A stretch of DNA of 64,000 nt, from NCBI GenBank assembly GCA_034401135.1, contig JAWZSP010000005.1, forward strand, positions 3,534,001 through 3,598,000, written 5' to 3'. The DNA comes from Volutella citrinella. Its lineage: Eukaryota > Ascomycota > Sordariomycetes > Hypocreales > Nectriaceae. The notes under the pieces are model-generated. The model saw only the letters and a program-made list of their open reading frames with translations, was not told the DNA's origin and did not search any database. The position numbers were made by a program, and so were the translations under genes. Positions within the stretch are counted from its first letter, which is position 1, and each line of letters opens with the position of its first letter. This document shows positions 34,282 through 45,957 of the stretch, in pieces.

Positions 34282-35167
34282 TTAGTTCTCAGGAGACGGA
34301 TAACGGGCGCGAGCCTTGCTGTACTCCTTGGGGTGCTTTCGCGAGGCTTTGCTCTTCAATGATCTATCGCAATCTTGTTAGCCGCCCTGATTTTCTCAAT
34401 TTTCGCAAGTCCTTATCCAGACGTTCTGAAGTCATCTGTGCGGATCTGCTAATGCAGATCCCCAGATTCAGATTTGCAGATTCGCGATTGCTGGGGGGTT
34501 GGTGGCGGAGCGTTTCTGAATAAAAACCACTTACCCAACTTTCTTCTGCGTCCACTCGAGATCATTTCGGACCTCGTGAGCGTCGCGCATGCCCTCCTGG
34601 AAGCGCTCGCGCGTCTTCGCAAGGCGAGCCTGTGCCTTTGCCTGCAATTCCAGGAGCTCACGGTGCTTGGCGTTGAGCTTTCCGGATCTGCCCGCCGGTT
34701 AGCGTGGAGTTCTTCAGACCGGGCCGCGCTGCGACCCTCCACCTGGGGACCGGCAAAGCAGATGCAGCCAACCCCTGCTATTACAAGGGTGCTTTATATT
34801 TTTGCTTTTCGTTCCCTTTGCGCGAGGGGGAAATCAAGGCAACTCACGTTTGAGCCTGCATGGCCATGCTGCGGTCCAGCGGAATGGGGTCAAAGGAATT
34901 AGCCCAGCGGTCCTGCATGTACTCCTGGAAATCGACACCGCTGGCGGAGGCGTTGCTGTCATATTCGCCGTAGCCGCTGTAACCAGCGTAGCTGGTAGTC
35001 GCCGAGTAGCCTCCATTGCTGTACGAAGGAATGCCAGAGGCAGAGCTCACCGTGTCGTCACATTCCGGAGGCGACACGGAGTACTGGCTGTAGGTAGGGT
35101 ACTGATTGCCCTTGGAAGGGACAGTCATGGGCATGGAGTAGCCAACAGTTGGGTAGTGAGCAGGCAT
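34282..35167 (-). CDS. Conserved ascomycete protein of unknown function with C-terminal EWTQKK/RKHPKEY signature
   Basis: Three exons, 34848-35167, 34535-34687 and 34282-34363, encode 184 residues. The last exon follows a CTAAC branch site and TAG acceptor and restores a coherent C terminus: SLKSKASRKHPKEYSKARAR then YPSPEN. The N-terminal ~100 residues are rich in Ser, Tyr, Gly and Pro (SYAGYSGYGEYDSNASASGV). Next come FQEYMQDRWANSFDPIPLDR and a long helix with KLNAKHRELLELQAKAQARL and VRNDLEWTQKKV. I have a general memory of similar hypothetical proteins in related fungi but no known function. TATAAAA lies at 35445-35451 on the gene strand, 278-284 bp before the ATG. The upstream gene-free tract is 8.2 kb. 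Confidence 0.78.
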
Positions 35168-38100
35168 GATGAAGGGTTGCGGGAGGCTGATGGGTATCTA
35201 GAGTGAGAGAAGTTGGGTTCGATTCAGGGTTGATGTTGTCAAAGGCCTTGGTGCCGTTGTCGGTAGAGTGCTTCTTGGGAGGTCTTAAGCTTCGACAAAG
35301 TGCAAGGGAGGTTGTTGATGGTGAGACCTGGTAAGGAGTCTTGGAGGTTTTGACAAAGAGGCTTGGGGTCAAGTCAGGAAGTTGAGGAAGAGTGATGAGA
35401 AAGGAAGAAGAAAGAATTCACTCCAGCTCGACCAAGCTGGGGCCTTTTATACTTTTCCACAGCCCGTCCCCGGTCAAGCTAGACGTGACAAAGGATAACA
35501 TATCTCGACACTATTCGCCAGACCGAAGGTGATTGACCCCGCTCGACATTGTGCGATGGGATAGGACAAGATGATGACATGGCGGAGGAGAAGGAGCAGC
35601 TAGGACGAGACGATCAAGGTGGGATGCAGAGGTGTGGGCCATCATGGACGACATGGAGGGTGACGAGGGCTGGGAGGGCTTGACAACAACGGAGTCAAGT
35701 GTGGGCAAAGGCGACTTGACAAGCCAGTATCGCAAACCACACGGACGAGACGGGTGGGTGCCAAGAGCCGGGCCAACGACGGAGAGCAATTGGGGACATG
35801 GCATGTACCATAGGACACGAGGAGGGTGAGAGTAAAGAAACCGTTTGCCCGGCCAAAAAAAAAAGCCCTATGCAAAGGTGGCGGCGATTGACCCTGCCAT
35901 TTTTGGGTCAACTCCTGTTTGGCTTGTGGTGTAAGGCGCATCGGGGCGGCCGTTTGCAAGGGCAACTGCATGTGCCGAGAACTAGGAGCAAAGTCCCACG
36001 GGCCATAGCTAGGGTTGAGAGTTTAGTGGACGGGATTGGGTGAAGTCAAAAACTCGAAATGGGGGTGCGATCCGCGAGGCTCGAAAGGGCGAGGGATCTG
36101 AGTGTGCTACTCTGGCGCACTTTGACTGGGGCCGGAAGCCGGGGTGACGGGGCCAAGGCGACGCGAATGGCACAGCACGGAACACACCTAGGCAGCGAAT
36201 GCCGGGAGCGGAGCGGAGAGCCGGGGTTGAGTTAGGATGATACAAGAGAATGGAACCAGAAGCAACGAGCGCAAGATGCTGGTGAGATGCCATGCATATC
36301 CAGGTCCATTGACGAGCACAAAAGTGGCTGCGCTAGCCGTTAGGTCCACCGTCCAGGTCTCGAGCCGACACGGGACCCCTTTCGACATGTACACCCCAGT
36401 GGCTATACCGATAATTGACAACTTGCAGAAGTCACAATGATGACTGCGGAGCGAGGAAGGGGCAAATTACGCTGGGATTTGCGAGCCTTACCTGCTTGGT
36501 TCGGTCGGATCTGCGGACATCGACGAGAAGCCAGGCCTAGACCAGGTCTGGGCGTGGGAATTTGGGCCGCAAAGTGCTTGTGACGTGAGCAGGATGACGG
36601 ACACGGCAACGAGTCGAAGACGTGAACGACCGGAGCGAGGAGCGGACAAATCAACGACTACTGGTTAGATGCTAAGAAGGAGCCAGAAGCACCACAAGCA
36701 GAGACACACCCACCCACCCACACCAACTTGGACTCGACGGCCACGTTCCGGTCCATAGCATCTGGTTGTCCAAATATGCCTTGCAAGCCGGGGTCGATCT
36801 GAAGATGTCGGCCGTCGACATGCATGGAGAGATGCTCGCCGCTCATCGCGGCTTGGGAGCAGGGAACAGGGGCGCACCGGGCATGTCAGTGGAAATTGGC
36901 CCGTTGCTGTTGCGTCTCGTTCTGCAACCCGTCTGCATCGTTGGGATTCGTCCGCTGTGCCTTCATCAACCGCGCTGACGCTAACGAAACGCCAAAAGGT
37001 TGAAGACTTGCCAAGAAAAGGGAAGGAAGAAAAAAAGATGGGAGATAAAAGCAGCACCAGATTTCTCATCCACACCAAGCTACACGCCCCACCACCTCTG
37101 CCTGAAGCTAGTCGCGATGTCTGTTCGCACGTCGACACAGGATCAATGTCGAGAGCTGTGGAGAATCCAAAGGCCAGCGGGAGCCTCTGAGAGCGAGCAA
37201 ACAAGGCCCGCAGCGCCGGGATTGGCTCCAGGGAGGGGTGTGTACAAAGCCTGCGGGCAGGGCGCGTGCGGATCGGGCAGAAGTGCAGCAGGAGTCGGGC
37301 AATTTTCAGTCTTCTATTTGTCGGTCTGGGTCGTCGTGGCGATGCGTTGTCAAGATGTCTGCCAGACAATGGAGGTACCTTGAGTGAATGGGGAATGTCC
37401 CGAGGAATTCCCCCCTCCCAGTTTAGACAGGGAGTGCAATCACAGTCTAGGCCGGAGAGACGGGAGGCAACCACGTTCCAGGGCGAGCCGGGCCAGGGTT
37501 GGAACCTGCAACTTGGTTGGATGGGATGGATGGCAACTACAACCATGCCCTGTGTACGACGCAGCTTGTGGTCTGGGTCCTTGCCTGCCCTGCTTGCCCT
37601 GCCTGTCGTACCCGCCTGCCCGCCTGCACCGCACCAGTCAGCCTCAAGAAAATGCAAAGATACCCGCACTGGAAGGTGCTGGCAGGAGCTGTCGGGGCTG
37701 ATTGCGCTTGCTTCCTGGTCCACCCTGTCATCACGGCAAGAGCAGTAATTACCTACAGCCCCATGAAATTCACAGTGTTTCCAAGCACCCTCAACATCCT
37801 GGGACAGGAGGGGTGGTGCACCAGGCATGTAGCTGGTCATCGAGCAAAGTCTCTTTTGGCATGGGCAGGGCAGTTTCAATGTGTCGACATCAGGAGCTGC
37901 TGCATTGCGGGGCCATGGTGGGGTAAGAAGTCAACGGCCAGACGAGGACTACGACCTGTCCAAGGGGTAGAGCAAAGCAAAATCCAGAATAGATAAAAAA
38001 ATAAAGGGATTAAAAATTCTCTGCCCAGAACAGGCAATAGCCAACAGGCCATGGAGGGATGTCGCTGCGACCCAGGAAGTAGCAGGGCAGGCGCGCACAC

Positions 38101-41100
38101 CTGTACCCGCATCGGTGATGCTGGGGAAGCGACGTATCAGAGAGGGCAATCTGACCGATCTTGTACGTTTTCCCATCGCCTGCGAGAAGGGTTCCATCCG
38201 CTGTCAGTCGCCGCCCCAGACTACGTACTTATGGCTTCCATTGTATCGATACCCTTCAGTACCTACTGGGGCTCATTGATTTTCATGGCCCCGACAGCCA
38301 AGGCGATCCATCCACGAGATACGAAGTGGAGGCGAGTAATGCCAGGATGCCGCCTCTTGCGGTTGTCAATTGCTAGCAAGAGGCCCGTCACCAAAACCCC
38401 ACAGCTCGCCTTACTGCTCACTCTAGGGAGGCCGTAGCGGTGTTAGTGCGCTGCGACACCGCCGTGGTTGGTCCTAGGTTTGTTAGTGTAGCTGGTAGTT
38501 GCTTTTCTTGCGCGGGCCATTGAGGCATTGGCCTGGCTAGCTCCTTCTCTGGCCTCTAGATTACATGTACGCCGTCGGCAAAGCTCCTCGATCGTTTCTG
38601 TGTGACCTCTATCGACATCAGGCAGCTCCATCCTCGCATCCCCTCCACCAGCAAGGGGATTTTCCTCACCTCCCTGGTGGGGTTGCATCCAGTGCCATGT
38701 CCTGCCACGTCTACACTTCACCATCGCCATTCCCGTGCCATTTTGCTGGACTTGCGTGTCATTGGTTGGAAATGCGAAGAGCATCATGAACACTTGTCAC
38801 GGGTCTGATTGGCCGAAAATCGCGATGAGCGCCGCCTTTCGTGAGGAACCGATTTGCTGGTGCCACCGCCCATTTATTATTTGCCCCTCCCCCGCCTGCT
38901 TCGCTCGACGCGACTGCCATGGACGCGACGCTAAGGCGTTGGGCTGGAGGGTAGGACAAGGAACAGGGGACGAGATGGACAGAGGGGAAACGGCAACGAC
39001 AAAGATTTTTCGATGAGCTGACGCTCGTTTGACAAGATTTCGGTACGGAGACAACGCACTCGGCAATACGACACAATCAAGACCTGCGTGGATTCCCAAT
39101 TTCGACCTCGTTACAGGACAGAGACCCTGTTTCGTACACTTCTACACCCTATCTTCGTGGTGTGGGGTTGGAAGACCCGAATTCCGAGATGAGATCTACA
39201 TGGTCTAGGAGTTCCCTGGCTTCCAAGGCTTTGATGAAGCAGCTCCCCATGGCCGCGAAACGCATTGACCAGCTCCAAGAAAATCAAGCCAAGGCAATAT
39301 TCCAATTGCAATAGCACTTGCGACATTAGATATGCCTGCCTGGTTAGTTTCCAACGACGTCAGACCGACTCGTCGGGACACCAGCCCAGACAAAGTCAAA
39401 ACCAAAGACACCCCTGGGAACGTCGCTGATTCGCTGGGTCGCACACGCTTGCACGGCTTGTTAGCTTGGTCACCTTGGGAATATGATATTCGAAGTGAAG
39501 GTGTAGCAGCCGTCATTGGGAGGAGAGGAGAGTTTCAGAGAGGTACCCATCACCGAGCAAGACTGAACCGGGCCGGCCGTTGGTCGACGACACATGGCCA
39601 TCCGCCATATCCATGTCGAATTTGCAGGTGCAGCACGCACTCCTGTTTTGCGTTTGCAGGTGCGGGACTCGTTTCTCCGCCGTAATCATGGGTGAGCCCT
39701 GTCCCGCAGCAGGCGTAAAGGTGTAATCTCGTCGAAAGCAGGTGGGAACTGCTTGACCGGCGACACGGGCTACCGCCGTCTGTGTTGGTAAACGGCACCC
39801 CGGGTACTTTGGCCAACCAACGGCAGGGGGCTTGCTCCGTGACACCGGGGAATGGGTTGACGTTCAAACCGTTTGTCTGCCGTGCATGCCGTGTTGTGCG
39901 CGGCCGCCGCGCAGGCGGTTGCTTGTTGCACCAGAGGGCCTGCTCGTCCGGCAAGGGTGGCCAAACCTCGTTAGAGGTAGGGATTTTCTATTACCCACCG
40001 GCTACCTGCTGCGAGATTTTTCCTACGAGGAGGCTGAGAGGCTCCCGGACCCGGGTGGCTGACGCTCGATCTCGCGACATGCCTGAGCTCCGGGGATCAC
40101 GAGGAGCGGACTGGCTATGTTCACGTGTAAGAGTTCAGGGCGCACCTTTGTACGCCGAATGCGCCCATAATGGACAAGACAAATATGCCCGAATGCGCGG
40201 CACGGAATAATAACCATGGCTGGCGATGGCGGAGCAGGCCGGTCAAGACCTGCGGGGGGGGGCATGACTTGCGAGAGATGCGCAGTTTGCTGCGCGTCGT
40301 GCAAGCTGTCCATTATTGGACGGTGAGCTTTTTTCCCGACAGGCAACCAGCCAACAGCACAGCGGCCGGGGAGCAGAGAGGGCAACACTGCGAGATTCGG
40401 ACTGTCAGATTGGCGTGGCGTGGCAGCTGCGTTGATGCGGGCGTGGCGAGCCCGGAGGTGATTTGGATCAGTGCTATAGTTCGTGGGGCGGGCAACATGT
40501 ACCGAGCGTTGGGAGGGATGCAGGCTCAGAGCAGCCCCCAGCGTGGTATTGCATCAGCCCCGTCTTGGCTCAAAGCGCCAATGGCGTCCACTCTCCAGGC
40601 GGCTCCGGGTTAGTGTTGACTGTTGCAAGTCGCCGTCAAACAGTGACAACCAGCGCATTCACAGGGCGGACACTCTCTCGCCGGTGATGACAGACTTCAG
40701 ACGAAGGCGAATGCTTCGCAGCACCAACTGCAATTATCATATGCTTGGTCCTACAAAGTGCACACAGCCAAAGGCCACGCGAATGCTTTGCGAACCTACG
40801 CCCCTCATCTGGCCCCCAGATCCCAGATTATCCTAGCGAGAACAGCCCCAGGCCGGCCCTCGGCAGACGTACACGCCTCCTCCACCACGCATGGACAACT
40901 CAGCGCTGTGACGCCTTCCTCCATCACCACCACTACGTTACCAGCATCGCCGCCGGTATTGGTACAGCGCTGTATGCGCCTCGCCCAGCTCCCTGACAAT
41001 CGACACTTCTACCTGGACCTTTGTCTCTCCACCCCTGTCATGCCAGGCACTCGCCCTCTGTGTCCCGCTGGTGCATTGGTGCGCACATCCCATCCATATC

Positions 41101-43421
41101 CACTTCTCCGTCCCATATCCCATATCCCACACGCATCTACTACGTACACGCACGTCTACAGCTCTTGCCAGTCCTAATTACGTACGGCACTAGTGCGCAC
41201 ATGCGCACGCGCTCTGGCTCTCACACTCTTTGCGCGCCGCGCACGTACAGCAAAGCCCTCGGCCAGATTCATGTGTTTGATGATGGGGCAGTCTCTAATA
41301 GGGTGAATCTCATTTCCATCAACCAGCAATCGAACTGCGGGTGCACGGAGCTGGTGGGCAGCGCACCAATGACACCTACTACATGAGATAGCTGTGGTGG
41401 GTAACTGTCTGCCTTTTCCAACCCTTCCTCTCCGGCGCACAGCCAGTGCGGTGCTTGCCCTGTGAACCACCACGTATCATGTCACGAGGCGTTGGTTATC
41501 GCCGCCTTTGGGCGAGCAAATAGCCGAGATTGAAGATGAGCCAACAACTCAGTCTGAACGGTATTGATTGAACCAAGTTAGTCGCTGTTTCATTCAAAAA
41601 CACACCGAGGATGGGCAGGGCTTCAAGGGAAACTGGCGGTAGTCACAGGAACTCGGAGTAGTCTTGGGAGTACCCTTCCCTCTCCAGCTCTGTGTTGTTC
41701 TGTACTGTATGTACATGTCCGTACCAGAGCAAAGACCTGCCTCAGAAAATCCACTTGTGATGAAGCCATCTCGACGTGGCTGTCTTCAATCTCCTCCAAT
41801 CGATACGACATCGTCGCCCGCTCCACCTGTTGCCCATCTTCGCACCCGCTTGACACCCCCGTCGCACCGCATCCCACCAGCAATCTCTCCATGTTTGTGC
41901 CATCACCCGTGCGCCGGACCCGCAAATGGCACCAGCCCGTTCCTCTTGTTCCCTGGAGGCAACGAGGCATGTAAGGGACACAACATTTGCCGTCTGCAAG
42001 CATCTCCTGGGTGAAATTCTCCTCACCGACGGTTTGTCTTGCCAATATAAGCCCCCGAGGGTCCTGATGCCCCCTGTGTGTCGCCTGATGAGAGCCAAGT
42101 CCTACCGGTTCCCCATAAATACAACATTACATACATACAAGTTCGCCATTGTGCATGCTTCAATGCGCACACATGTTTCCGGGTCACCCAAGGCAAAGAT
42201 TTCCGGTGCAACTCTGGGCAATTCAATCGCCCGCTGCCGTGTAAGCTCAACTGGCCCATGTCAAGGCCGGTGCTGCAAAGGGTTGCACAAGTTGTCAGAC
42301 TCAATCCCTCAGTTCTCTCGTTGAAAACGACCCGATGTCAGAAGCAGGTAGGCGCCTCCGGGATCGTGGCCTATGCGGGCGCACATGTCTCCGTGGGCAT
42401 GACGTACCATTGCCCAAGTTTACGAACTCCTGTTCAACATTGTCTGGCCCCCTGGGCTGGCATGTCACCGCCCGTGGATCGCCATGGCATGGTTGATACT
42501 TGCATCGGCTTCGCTCTGGCCTTGACTTCCTGTCACAACGAGGGAGAATCGGCAGCGCGCCTTTCATCAAGCTCTCACTCACCGCTCTGCAATCGGTTAC
42601 CTTTCCCTCGTACTACAGTTTCGGGGAGGCGCTTGCCCGAGCAGCCCGAGCTACGGAACGCATTCTGCGTGACTACCTATTACTGCCATTCCTTACAGTC
42701 TTGGCCAGATACCAACGGCGGCCAAGGTGAAGCGCTACCTTATTTTTAGCTTCAGGCAGATGCACTGTTATCTGTCCAGACTTCATTTGGACGACGGCTC
42801 TCCCCAGGCGCAATGCTCACTGGTCCATGGCCGAGACATGTTTAGAATTGTGTGAGTTCCCATGTGGACTCTCTTCACGTTGAGCAGCCCGCATTCCAGT
42901 GGAAGCCAACCACCTCCCAACGGCCAATCCCCGCCTCTCAGAGGCGAGTCCGAAGCCCCGAATGTCTAAATCTTCTAAATCGGGAACCATGGCATGTTGA
43001 GCCGCAACCCACTCGGCTGGAATGCAGCACCGTGGCTCGATGAGCCTTGGGCGCAGATCTTCGGAACCGTCGTAGGGCTGTCAGTGTAAACGGCCAAAGC
43101 TGAAACACATCTCGGTTATTTTTCCGTCCTCTATCTACCACAATGCAGCAAACCTTGGTGAAGTCCCTCGCTCATCCTGAGATAGGTGACTGGACTGCAT
43201 TTCCGAAGAGCAATCACCATGGAGCAGCGTGATAGGAAGGAAGTTGATGAAAGGTGATGAAAGCTGAGTACAAAAAACTGGTTCTGTCGTGAAAGCTGGC
43301 TCGTGCCAAAATGCAAGGCGCAGCGCTATGTCGAGTATTGGGCATTATCATAAGTGTGTCATTCGTTTCAGCCATACGCTATCATTCCACCTGTCCGGGC
43401 TACCCTGTGCTAGACTCACGC
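35168..43421. other. 8.2-kb gene-free tract
   Basis: This lies upstream of the 184-residue gene and downstream of the first TIL gene. I found no protein with a recognisable domain, no tRNA and no transposon. The longest open frame (404 codons, 36665-37879, minus) starts from TTG, has a Cys/Arg/Ser-skewed composition and no domain. The region is unusually long for a genome that is otherwise compact, with intergenic distances of 0.3-1.5 kb. It may hold enhancer sequence, non-coding RNA or very small genes. Confidence 0.55.
35445..35451 (-). promoter_or_regulatory. TATA box of the 184-residue protein gene
   Basis: TATAAAAG context on the minus strand, about 280 bp before the ATG at 35167. It implies a leader of roughly 250 nt. 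Confidence 0.5.
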
Positions 43422-43790
43422 CTAGCACGTCTCAATGCGAACACACCTAGCCTTCTGAAACATTTGTTAACATCTTTCACTTGAGTAGCGAGTACTGGAA
43501 AGCACTAGGCCGTACCTTGTTGAAAACATAGCCATCAGGGCAGAAGCAGCCTGCAACGCACATCTCAATGCACACCTCGGGCGCAGGATCATCACAGGAC
43601 GGAGGGCAAGCGGTGCCGCAGTCACGCCACTCCCTGACACCCTTTGAAACCATCAGCCAGGTTCTCACTAGGTTCTGAGGGAGGAGGGAAGGATGGGACT
43701 CACTGGGCACTTGGCTGTTTGGCGTGTCTGCACCGGGCTGGCGAGAGTGGCTGTAGCGAAGGAGATGGCGAGGGCAGTTGGCAGATGCAT
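43422..43790 (-). CDS. Secreted single-TIL-domain cysteine-rich protein (putative protease inhibitor)
   Basis: Three exons, 43704-43790, 43516-43641 and 43422-43454, encode 81 residues. MHLPTALAISFATATLASPV is a signal peptide. The mature part has ten cysteines in the trypsin-inhibitor-like (TIL) order: KC, RDC, TAC, PSC, EVC, EMC, AGC, FC, ARC and ETC at the C terminus. The GCFCPDGYVFN block is a family hallmark. The last two cysteines are supplied only by the 33-bp third exon. TIL domains inhibit serine proteases through a loop between the fifth and sixth cysteines (here CIEMC). In a fungus the target could be host, competitor or self proteases. A TATA box (TATAAAAA) lies at 43954-43961, about 165 bp upstream. 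Confidence 0.85.
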
Positions 43791-45200
43791 GATAGAAGAG
43801 AGAAGCTCTGAACTCAAGCTTGGAAAAACGCTGTCTTCTTCTTGTCGAGGGAAGTCAGAAAAATGAGGGATGGACAAGGCCTCTTATTGCGTCTTTGTGT
43901 TTCTGGCTGCAGAGCACAAGCATCACCCACCCGCAGGAGAGGATGGACCTCCATTTTTATATGCAGCATCGCGGAAATTTAGATCTACCACGATGAACTC
44001 AATCTCGCAATAGCTCTGGAGTGTGGGGTAAACCTTGAATGGAGGCCTATTTATACTTATTTTAGGTTATCGTGGTGGGCCGCGGGTGTGGAAGTGACGG
44101 CCGAGGAAGTTAGTTAAGCGAGTGGCCGCCAATGTCAGCTCTCGTAGGGCGGAATGGAATGGCACAAGAGGCATCGCACCCCTTCTCCCGAAAGCACCAG
44201 TTGGCAGGGAATGGTGGAGGTCAAAGAGGATGCACGCCAAGGCGTTGGGAGTCGGCCTCGTCTCAGATATACGTCGTACGGTCCCAAATTGGTGGCCCTT
44301 GCTCCGCTCGTGAGGCCCCCGACAGGACGGGGAAAAGAAAAGCAAAGAAAAACGCCAAGATGGGTGCTTGAAGGCAGCCATGCACATCAGCAGCTCCCGC
44401 CATGGCTGCTTATACGACGCCAAACCGGCCGGTATCAGGTGAGCACCAGATAGAGAGGTACAGACCAAGCACCACAATTGTTAAAAATGTCCACTAATTT
44501 CGCAGGGTTCTTCTATATATATAGCTACAATAATAATAGATAGAAACCAGCGCCTAATATTATACTTGCCTAACCTACACCTAAACATATCTATATCCAT
44601 CCCGTTACTAATAACGCTGAATGATACTTGAAACATATATCACAGTATCCTAGCGGATACCCTGCAGGATACGGAGTCATTTTCCATTTGAATTGCTTGT
44701 GGCCTGTAGGATCATGAAAGCCACGTGTGGGTCGCGAAGAGTCGTGGTAGCATCGTCGCTCGTGCGTATAAATGGCCCGTTGCGGTCGGAGTCGCCTCGA
44801 TACAACATTACCCATCGGGCAGACATGTCCGCAGCAATAACAGCAACAATCACATAATCTCGGCCGGTGGGCCCAAAGGGATGGCGAATGAGGGGTGAAA
44901 CCGTAGCTTTGTTCGTCGGGGATGAGAGTGTGAAGCCGACAACTCGTCCCCCGTATCATTGCTATTTATCTATTCCCAGTGCCCGTCCAAACTGGCTTGA
45001 TCCGCCAAAAAAACCCGTTGCCCAAACCCGTTGACGCGTTGCCCAATCCAAATATCCGATATGTGTAAAAGCCCAGAAAAGTAACATCATCATAAAACAA
45101 GGTGGGCCATAGGGCCAATGAATGAAAGAGAAGAGAAGAAATTCAAGAAGAAGATAGGTGTCATCGCTGAAACCACACGGCTCGCCTGCTTGGAAAAGAT
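43791..45200. other. Intergenic stretch between the two TIL genes
   Basis: There are 1.4 kb between the TIL genes. It includes an AT-rich patch at about 44508-44640 (a TATATATATA run and TAATAATAGATAGA) that contrasts with its GC-rich surroundings and may be a decayed repeat. No gene seen. Confidence 0.5.
43954..43961 (-). promoter_or_regulatory. TATA box of the single-TIL gene
   Basis: TATAAAAA on the minus strand, 164-171 bp before the ATG at 43790. Confidence 0.5.
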
Positions 45201-45957
45201 TTAAGAGGAGGCGGCAGTAGAGGCAGCGCAAGGCTTCTCCTGAGTCTTGGAAGGGCAGCTGTCAAGCTTGACACACTTGCCAGTGCCGTCAAAGTTGAGC
45301 CTGACGTAGCCCTTCTTGCAGTAGCAGCCCTGGTTGCCCTTCTTGTCACAGATCTGGTTGGTCTTGAAGCAGTTGTCGGGGCACGACGTGCCGGCGGTTT
45401 GCCACTCCTCGTTGCTGCCGTTGCAGCTCTTCTTCAGGTCGGTGTCCGCCGGGCACTTGTCGAGCTTGACGCACTCGCCGTAGCCGCCGGGGTTGCCGCT
45501 GTACTTTCGGACATAGCCATCGTTGCACTGGCAGCCCAGCCTGCACTCGAGCGTGCACACCTGGGGCTCGGGGGTCTTGCAAGTCTTGACGCAGGATCCG
45601 CCGCAGTCCTTGAGAGACTCGTTCTCGCCGTAACACTTGCTGCACTCGCTACGCTTGACGCACTGGTTGGCAAAGTTGCGGACGAAGCCAGGGGCACAGT
45701 AGCAGCCCGACTTTCCACAGACGGTCAGTTGGGGTCCGCCTCCGGGGGTGGAACACGAGGGGTCATTGGGCGGAGGGCAGTCCTTGTGCTCCTCCTTGTA
45801 GATCTCGTTTGTTCCCTATGGTGGAAGGTTAGCCCGGCCTGTCGGCGCTGTTGCGGGTGAGTTTGATACGACGTACACATTGCTGCTCGCCCCGGATGAC
45901 GGGGCCGGCCATGGCGCCGGCGGCGAAGAGGGCCACGATAACCTTGGTGAGCTGCAT
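45201..45957 (-). CDS. Secreted triple-TIL-domain cysteine-rich protein (putative protease inhibitor)
   Basis: Two exons, 45877-45957 and 45201-45815, encode 231 residues. The start MQLTKVIVALFAAGAMAGPV is a signal peptide. Three TIL-like units follow. Unit 2 (from SKCYGENESLKDCGGSC to KLDKCP) has all ten cysteines. Units 1 and 3 each have eight, lacking one disulphide pair. Each unit keeps the GCYC or GCQC block followed by an aromatic GF/GY-V-R motif. The tail ends PCAASTAASS. Multi-unit TIL proteins are usually secreted protease inhibitors; the changed cysteine sets mean the outer units may differ in specificity. The signal peptide is encoded by exon 1, as in the neighbouring single-TIL gene. 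A TATA box lies at 46122-46127. Confidence 0.88.

Noticed and set aside
34364..34490. Alternative last exon of the 184-residue gene ending RLTRLR
   Set aside because: It also closes in frame, but the exon at 34282-34363 has a better branch site and acceptor and gives a C terminus that fits the family.
36665..37879. 404-codon open frame on the minus strand in the gene-free tract
   Set aside because: It starts from TTG, has no domain, and its Cys/Arg/Ser/Pro-skewed composition matches GC-rich non-coding DNA. No supporting splice or start context.
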